NCBI GenBank assembly: GCA_036522895.1
Contig: DATDEX010000016.1
Coordinates: 1-10,125, forward strand
Length of the DNA stretch: 10,125 bases
Origin: JAIOPA01 sp036522895
GTDB taxonomy: Bacteria > Eisenbacteria > RBG-16-71-46
Reading direction: 5' to 3'
Position 1 is the stretch's first letter, and every line of letters starts with the position of its first letter. A model generated the notes under the pieces. That model had not been told where the DNA came from. It saw only the letters and a program-made list of their open reading frames with translations, and did no database searches. Both the position numbers and the translations under genes were made by a program. Of the stretch, positions 5,535-10,125 are shown one piece after another.

Positions 5535-6682
5535 GAATCGGCATCGTCTCCCAGTCCTACTACCCGCGCTACGGCGGGGTCACCGAGCACGTGCACGCGC
5601 TCGCGCACGAGCTGCGCCGGCGCGGCCACGAGGTCACCATCATCACGAGCTTCTTCCGCCGCGGCGAGAAGGGGTTCACCGACGGCGTGCTGCGGATCGG
5701 CTGGAACATCCTCGTGCCGTTCAATCGCGCGTTCGTGGACTTCGCGATCGGGGTCTCGCTCAAAGGCCGGTTGAAGCGCGCGATCCGCGACCTCGACCTG
5801 GACATCGTGCACGTCCACTGCCCCACCGCGCCCACGCTGCCGATCTTCGCGGTGCAGGTGAGCGACCGCCCCACGGTGGGCACGTTCCACTCGACGGGCG
5901 GACGCACCGCGATCCAGGACCTGTTCAAGCCGATGGTGGTGGGCGCCATGGCGCGGCTCGACGGCCGCATCGCGGTGAGCGCCACGGCCCGGGCGACGGC
6001 CGAGATCTACCACCCGGGGCCCTACGACGTGATCCCGAACGGCGTCGACGTCGAGCGCTTCCACCCGCTCGTCGCGCCGTTCCCCGCCTGGCGCGATCCG
6101 GCGTTCACGAACATCCTGTTCGTGGGCCGGCTCGATCCGCGGAAGGGCGTACAGCACCTGATCGCCGCCATGCCCGAGGTCGTGGAGCGCACGGACGGCC
6201 GGGCGCGGCTCCTCGTCGTGGGCGATTCCTACCTCCGGCCGCAGATCATGGCCGGCGTGGCCTCGTCCGTGCGCGAGCACGTCCACTTCCTGGGCCACGT
6301 CGCGAGCGCCGATCTGCCGCGCTGGTACGCGACCGGGGACCTGTTCTGCTCGCCCGCGACGGGCAACGAGAGCTTCGGGATCGTACTCGTGGAGGCCATG
6401 GCGGCGGGCCGCGCCGTGGTGTGTTCGGACATCCCCGGCTATCGCACCGTGGTCACGCCGAACCGCGACGCCGCGGTGTTCCCGCCGGGCGACGTGCCGG
6501 CGCTGGCCCGCACGCTGTCGCAGCTCGTCGAGGACCCGGAGCGCCGCGGCCGGCTGGCCGCGGAGGGACGCCGCCGCGCGCTCGAGTTCGCGTGGCCGAG
6601 CGTCGTGGACCGCATCGAGGCGGTGTACCGCGAGGCGGCCGGCCGGCGCGCCGCCGCGCTCTCCGGCACGACCGCGGCCTGA
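5531..6682 (+). CDS. GT4-family glycosyltransferase, PimA-like
   Basis: This is a retaining GT-B glycosyltransferase of family GT4, acting in the cytoplasm or at the inner membrane face on a nucleotide-sugar donor. The protein has 383 residues. The N-terminal domain carries the GGV loop (15-17), HVHCPTAP (94-101) and GTFHSTGG (117-124). The C-terminal domain carries VGRLDPRKG (198-206, Arg200 and Lys205 for the donor phosphates) and NESFGIVLVEAMAAG (279-293), with the E-x7-E pair at Glu280/Glu288. These segments, especially GTFH and ESFGIVLVEAMAAG, resemble mycobacterial PimA, a GDP-mannose phosphatidylinositol mannosyltransferase. The ATG overlaps the acyltransferase stop by 4 bases, so the two are translationally coupled. 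The donor and acceptor cannot be read from sequence; other GT4 lipid or polysaccharide enzymes remain possible. Confidence 0.93.
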   Translation: MRIGIVSQSYYPRYGGVTEHVHALAHELRRRGHEVTIITSFFRRGEKGFTDGVLRIGWNILVPFNRAFVDFAIGVSLKGRLKRAIRDLDLDIVHVHCPTAPTLPIFAVQVSDRPTVGTFHSTGGRTAIQDLFKPMVVGAMARLDGRIAVSATARATAEIYHPGPYDVIPNGVDVERFHPLVAPFPAWRDPAFTNILFVGRLDPRKGVQHLIAAMPEVVERTDGRARLLVVGDSYLRPQIMAGVASSVREHVHFLGHVASADLPRWYATGDLFCSPATGNESFGIVLVEAMAAGRAVVCSDIPGYRTVVTPNRDAAVFPPGDVPALARTLSQLVEDPERRGRLAAEGRRRALEFAWPSVVDRIEAVYREAAGRRAAALSGTTAA

Positions 6683-6689
6683 GCGGGCC

Positions 6690-7982
6690 ATGAGCGGGCC
6701 TGCGGGACCTCTCGCGCGCTCGCCGGCACCGAGGCCGCTGCTCCTCCAGCGCGATTTCGCGGCGTTGTGGTGGGGGCAGTTCATCTCGCTCTGGGGCGAT
6801 CGCCTGAACTTCCTCGCCCTGAACGGGCTCGTGCAGCAGCACACGCGCGACTACCACGATCCCGGCCAGTCCTCGCTCATGCTGAGCCTGCAGGGCACGG
6901 TGTCCGTGCTGCCGGTGCTGCTGTTCGCGCCGTTCGTCGGGCCGTGGGTGGATCGCTGGAACCTGCGCCGGGTGTTGATCGCCTCGGACCTCATGCGCGC
7001 GCTGCTGGTGCTCGCCATCCCCCCCATCTACGCGGCCACCCACCACGCCGCGCCCGTGTGGTCGCTCGTGTTCCTGCTCTTCACGTGCAACGTGTTCTTC
7101 CTTCCGGCGAAGAGCGCGATGACGCCGGAGATCGTGACCAAGGAACAGCTGCTCACCGCGAACACGCTGCTGGCGATGGCGGGCATCCTGGGCACGGTGG
7201 GCGGGTTCGCCATGGGCGGCTGGGTGGTGGACCACTGGGGCTGGCCCGCGGCGCTGACGATGGACGCCGTGACGTACGGCGTCTCGGTCGTGTCCCTGTC
7301 GCTCATCCGCTACCGGCCGCGGACCGGCGCGATGCGGGACGTCACGGTCGGGGGCTACTGGCAGGAGATCGTCGAGGGACTCCGCGTCGTGCGCCGCAGT
7401 CCCGCCGTGGGCCTCGCGCTCACGGCGCTCGGCGCGGTGTGGCTCGGGGGCGGGTTCGTGCAGGTGGCCGGCATCCAGCACATTCAGCGCGCCGCGAGCA
7501 TCCCCGGCGCCGAGCGCATCGCCGGTCTCGGCGGTGCGCTCGGGCTCGGCGCCGCGCTCGCCACGTGGTGGGTGAACACGCGCGGCCGCCGGCTGCCGCG
7601 GCCGCTGCTCCTCGGCGTCGGCATGGTGCTCGCCGGCGTGTGGCTCGTGTGCATCGCGGTGTCGCGGCGATTTGCCGTGTACACGATCGCCAGCTTCCTG
7701 ATCGGGGCCTGCATCGCGCCGGCGTTCGTGCTCACCGAGACGCTCGTCCAGGAGGGCACCGACCTCCACCAGCGCGGCCGCGTCTTCAGCCTGCGCGATT
7801 TCGCGATGCGGCTGCTGCTGCTCGCCTCGCTCGCGCTCGCGACCGTGCTCACGCCGCTCTTCGGCACGACCTCGACGCTGATCGTGGCGGCGGTGGGGAT
7901 CTCCGCCGCCGGATTCCTCTCGATCGCGTGGGGGCGCCGCGCGCGCGAGCTGATGCGCGTGCCGCCGCGCGGCGGGGACTGA
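6690..7982 (+). CDS. Major facilitator superfamily transporter, 12 TM
   Basis: This is an inner-membrane secondary transporter of 430 residues. Twelve hydrophobic segments can be counted, the first at about 22-48 (FAALWWGQFISLWGDRL) and the last near 395-415. The loop after TM2 holds the MFS motif A remnant GPWVDRWNLRR (84-94). The RDFAALWWGQFIS opening and the loop resemble the EntS-like MFS_3 exporter group. TM1 and TM2 are joined by a polar loop with HTRDYHDPGQ. The gene starts 7 nt after the glycosyltransferase stop, in the same operon, with a weak ribosome site (GAGCGGG). Context suggests export of a glycolipid or its precursor, or simple co-expression; the substrate cannot be told from the sequence. 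Confidence 0.93.
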   Translation: MSGPAGPLARSPAPRPLLLQRDFAALWWGQFISLWGDRLNFLALNGLVQQHTRDYHDPGQSSLMLSLQGTVSVLPVLLFAPFVGPWVDRWNLRRVLIASDLMRALLVLAIPPIYAATHHAAPVWSLVFLLFTCNVFFLPAKSAMTPEIVTKEQLLTANTLLAMAGILGTVGGFAMGGWVVDHWGWPAALTMDAVTYGVSVVSLSLIRYRPRTGAMRDVTVGGYWQEIVEGLRVVRRSPAVGLALTALGAVWLGGGFVQVAGIQHIQRAASIPGAERIAGLGGALGLGAALATWWVNTRGRRLPRPLLLGVGMVLAGVWLVCIAVSRRFAVYTIASFLIGACIAPAFVLTETLVQEGTDLHQRGRVFSLRDFAMRLLLLASLALATVLTPLFGTTSTLIVAAVGISAAGFLSIAWGRRARELMRVPPRGGD

Positions 7983-7999
7983 ACGGGCCGCGAGCCCTC

Positions 8000-8023
8000 G
8001 GTCGGGGGCATCCCGTCCCGACC
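8000..8023. terminator. Hairpin between convergent genes (possible bidirectional terminator)
   Basis: GGTCGGG at 8000-8006 pairs with CCCGACC at 8017-8023, giving a 7-bp stem with a 10-base loop. It sits in the 51-bp gap between the stops of the MFS gene and the zinc-ribbon gene. No T-run is present on either side, so it is a positional candidate only. Confidence 0.45.
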
Positions 8024-8033
8024 CGTCGCCTGG

Positions 8034-8426
8034 CTACTCGCTCCCCGGCGGAAACAGCTCCACGCCGAAGCGGTCGCGCAGCTCGTCGCGGAACGGTCGA
8101 GACGGCGCGTGCACGCCGGCACGGCGGCGAAACTCGTCCCACGCCTGCATGAGCTCCGGCCCGTGTTCGGCGAACAATCGCCGCTCGCGCGCGGCGGTCT
8201 CGAGCGCGGGTCCGACCCGCGCGGAGAGCTCGTCGAACACGGTGCGGGCCACGCGGCGCAGGTCGTTGCCGCCGGGGCCGCTTGCCACCACGGCGCCCTG
8301 GGCGTCCACGGTGAACTCGTGCGTGCAGGCCGGGCAGCGCACGCTGGCCCCCGCTTCGCCCAGGAGCGACGCGGGGAGCAGGTAGCGGGCGGAGCACGAC
8401 GGACATTGCACGGGCAGGCCAGTCAT
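8034..8426 (-). CDS. Zinc-ribbon (MJ0042-type) protein of unknown function
   Basis: A 130-residue protein begins with a zinc ribbon: Cys8-x2-Cys11 in QCPSCSARY and Cys31-x2-Cys34 in RCPACTHEF, with a Leu- and Pro-containing spacer. This matches the MJ0042 finger found at the N-terminus of many short bacterial proteins of unclear role. Residues from about 53 to 120 look helical and charged (LRRVARTVFDELSARV, RPFRDELRDRFGVEL). There is no membrane segment. The ATG at 8424-8426 has no clear ribosome site; TAGTCT at 8435-8440 (minus strand) could be a -10 box, which would make the mRNA nearly leaderless. It may otherwise be read through from recG 115 bases upstream. The function is unknown. Confidence 0.85.
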   Translation of the reverse strand: MTGLPVQCPSCSARYLLPASLLGEAGASVRCPACTHEFTVDAQGAVVASGPGGNDLRRVARTVFDELSARVGPALETAARERRLFAEHGPELMQAWDEFRRRAGVHAPSRPFRDELRDRFGVELFPPGSE

Positions 8427-8455
8427 GGGTCGGGAGACTAGCGCGTCTGCGCCCC

Positions 8456-8505
8456 ACCGGCACGCAAGGCGCGCCGGTGAGGCACTCGAACCGGCACGCA
8501 GGCGC
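8456..8505. repeat. Direct repeat flanking a complementary segment (alternative hairpins)
   Basis: A 16-17 base near-identical direct repeat beginning ACCGGCACGCA lies at 8456-8472 and 8490-8505, differing by one base. Between and partly within them, 8469-8478 (GCGCGCCGGT) can pair with the start of either copy: with 8456-8465 (3-base loop) or with 8490-8499 (11-base loop). Each stem has 10 pairs including one G-U type. The two hairpins exclude each other. The element sits between recG and the zinc-ribbon gene. Confidence 0.6.
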
Positions 8506-8541
8506 CTCTCGCGCGGCCGGGCCGGCGCCGCCCGGCGCGGA

Positions 8542-10125
8542 TCAGCCCGCGAGCGCCAGCTCGAGCGGCTCGGGGAAGCGCTCGCGCAGGATCCCGCGCA
8601 GTGTCGCGTGCGCCGGCGCGAGCAGGTGCGCGTCGGACGCCACGAGCGACCGGCCGGCGTCCCGGGCTTCGAGGAGCAGCGGCTCGTCTCGCACGTGGTC
8701 CGCGAGCCGGAACTCGGTCAACCCCGCCTGCCGCGTGCCCCAGAACTCGCCCGGACCACGGAGCGCGAGGTCGGCCTCGGCGAGCTCGAAGCCGTCGTCC
8801 GTGCGCGCCATCACCGCGAGGCGTTCGCGGGCGCGGGCGCCGGTCATGGCGCCGGCGACGAGCACGCACACCGAGCGGTGCTCGCCGCGGCCGATGCGAC
8901 CGCGGAGCTGGTGGAGCTGCGTGAGCCCGAAGCGCTCCGCGTTCTCGACCACCATGAGCGTGGCGTTCGGCACGTCGACGCCCACCTCGACCACCGTCGT
9001 CGCCACGAGCACGTCGAGCGCGCGGGCGCGGAACGCGTCCATCACGCCCTGCTTCTCGTCCGGCTTGAGCCTGCCGTGGAGCAATCCCAGCCGGTACTTC
9101 GCGAGCAGCGGCTGCTCGCGCAGGCGCTCGACCTCGGTCTCGGCCGCGCGCAGGGATTCGCGCCTCCCCTCCTCGCGTTTCCCCTCCTCGATCGCCGGCA
9201 CCACGACGAACGCCTGCCGCCCCGCGGCCAGCTCGCGGGCCATGAACTCGATCACTTGCGGGAACTTCGACTCGTCGGTCACGCGGGTCACGAGCCGCCC
9301 CCTCCCGGCGGGGCGCATGCGAATGACGCTCAGATCCAGGTCGCCGAAGCAGGCGAGCTGGAGCGTGCGCGGGATCGGCGTGGCGGTGAGCACGAGCGTG
9401 TGCGGCAGCATTCCCTTCGCGGCGAGCGCCGCGCGCTGGCGGACGCCGAAGCGATGCTGCTCGTCCACGATCGCGAGCGCGAGCGAGGGGAACTGGAGCT
9501 TCTCCTCGAGCAGCGCGTGCGTGCCCACGACGAGCACCGGCTCGCCCGCGGTGAGGCGCGACTGGAGTTGCCGCCGCTCGCTGGCCGGCGTCGCGCCGGT
9601 CACGACCGCGACCGGCAGCCCCGAATCCCCCACGAGCCGGGGGATGCTCTCGCCGTGCTGGCGCGCGAGCAGCTCGGTGGGCACGAGCAGCGCCGCCTGC
9701 TGCCCGGCCTCGATCGCGGCGCACGCCGCGAGCAGCGCCACGACGGTCTTGCCGCTGCCCACGTCGCCGACGACGAGGCGATGCATGGGTCGCGGCCGGG
9801 CGAGATCGGCCAGGATCTCCGCGAGCGCCGCATCCTGCCCGGGCGTGAGCGCGAACGGGAGCCCGGCCCGGACGCGCGCGCCGAGCGCACCGGGCGGTAC
9901 GAGCGCGAGCGCGCGTCCCTCCTCCGCGAGGGCCTTCCGGCGGAGCTCCATCACCATCTGCATCAGGAACAGCTCCTCGAACGCGAGCCGGCGGCGCGCC
10001 TGCTCGAGCGCCGCGGCGGACGCGGGGAAGTGGAGATCGCGCAGCGCCTGCCCGAGCGGCACGAGCGCCTGCGCCGTGGCGACGCCCGCGGGGACCGGGT
10101 CGGGCAGGCGCTGCGCGATCTCCAC
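8542..10125 (-). CDS. recG: ATP-dependent DNA helicase RecG, 5' end beyond the window
   Basis: RecG remodels stalled replication forks and Holliday junctions by branch migration. The visible 527 residues hold the end of the linker region and both helicase domains: LTPGQ (Q-like motif), Walker A GDVGSGKT (120-127 of the visible part), DEQH (221-224) in DEQHRFGVRQ, TATPIPRTL, LLHGRLKPDEK, TTVVEVGVDVPNAT and QLRGRIGRG, and the C-terminal segment with LRGPGEFWGTRQAG. RecG is usually about 690-700 residues, so about 165 residues with the wedge domain lie past the right edge. The codon at the edge is internal, not a true start. The stretch with EEGKREEGRR before the second domain is somewhat longer than usual. 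The gene ends at the TGA at 8542-8544. Confidence 0.97.
   Translation of the reverse strand: MEIAQRLPDPVPAGVATAQALVPLGQALRDLHFPASAAALEQARRRLAFEELFLMQMVMELRRKALAEEGRALALVPPGALGARVRAGLPFALTPGQDAALAEILADLARPRPMHRLVVGDVGSGKTVVALLAACAAIEAGQQAALLVPTELLARQHGESIPRLVGDSGLPVAVVTGATPASERRQLQSRLTAGEPVLVVGTHALLEEKLQFPSLALAIVDEQHRFGVRQRAALAAKGMLPHTLVLTATPIPRTLQLACFGDLDLSVIRMRPAGRGRLVTRVTDESKFPQVIEFMARELAAGRQAFVVVPAIEEGKREEGRRESLRAAETEVERLREQPLLAKYRLGLLHGRLKPDEKQGVMDAFRARALDVLVATTVVEVGVDVPNATLMVVENAERFGLTQLHQLRGRIGRGEHRSVCVLVAGAMTGARARERLAVMARTDDGFELAEADLALRGPGEFWGTRQAGLTEFRLADHVRDEPLLLEARDAGRSLVASDAHLLAPAHATLRGILRERFPEPLELALAG

Noticed and set aside
4521..7769. Long minus-strand reading frames opposite the acyltransferase, glycosyltransferase and MFS genes
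   Set aside because: Their products are rich in Arg, His, Gly and Ala with no motifs, while the plus-strand frames carry clear family motifs. They are shadows of high-GC codon use.
8479..8495. GGTTCGAGTGCC on the minus strand, like a tRNA T-arm
   Set aside because: The base after TTCGAGT is G instead of the required C61 and the stem does not pair; the bases are better explained by the hairpin at 8469-8499.

Overview
The window is GC-rich throughout, roughly 70 percent by eye. Start codons include GTG and TTG, and long spurious ORFs lie opposite most real genes, which is typical of such DNA. The gene content suggests a Gram-negative-type bacterium: an MglA-family polarity GTPase, an HtrB/PatA-type acyltransferase, a secreted barrel-like protein, and RecG. 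A deltaproteobacterial, Eisenbacteria-like or other little-cultured high-GC lineage would fit, but the sequence alone does not settle this.

Layout. (1) 1-1090, plus strand: a SpoIIE/RsbU-type PP2C phosphatase domain that lacks the N-terminal part of its fold. It is followed by about 270 bases with no ordinary gene. That gap holds a very strong intrinsic terminator and, just before it, a tiny ORF with two adjacent Trp codons that looks like a trp leader peptide. (2) 1125-2462, minus strand: a promoter with a perfect TTGACA -35 box drives a small exported protein and then trpA, 13 nt apart. No trpB is present. (3) 2541-3638, minus strand: an MglA-type GTPase with a normal catalytic domain and an unusual C-terminal extension of about 170 residues. 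About 320 bp upstream lies an unrecognised 138-aa protein (3959-4375). (4) 4498-7982, plus strand: a promoter followed by a tight three-gene operon made of an HtrB/PatA-type lipid acyltransferase, a PimA-like GT4 glycosyltransferase (ATGA overlap) and a 12-TM MFS transporter. (5) 8034-8426, minus strand: a zinc-ribbon protein. (6) 8542-10125, minus strand: the C-terminal three quarters of recG, which runs off the right edge.

How the genes work together. The acyltransferase-glycosyltransferase pair has the same order as the actinobacterial patA-pimA pair and may build an acylated glycolipid of the envelope, with the MFS protein as a possible exporter. The MglA protein is a switch for polarity or motility, but no MglB or other partner is adjacent. 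TrpA catalyses the first half-reaction of tryptophan synthase and must pair with a TrpB encoded elsewhere.

The points most worth a second look are the PatA-PimA-like cassette, the MglA C-terminal extension, the orphan trp-leader-like element facing the 3' end of trpA, the incomplete phosphatase (with a tRNA-Ser-like start just upstream), and the mutually exclusive hairpins between recG and the zinc-ribbon gene.
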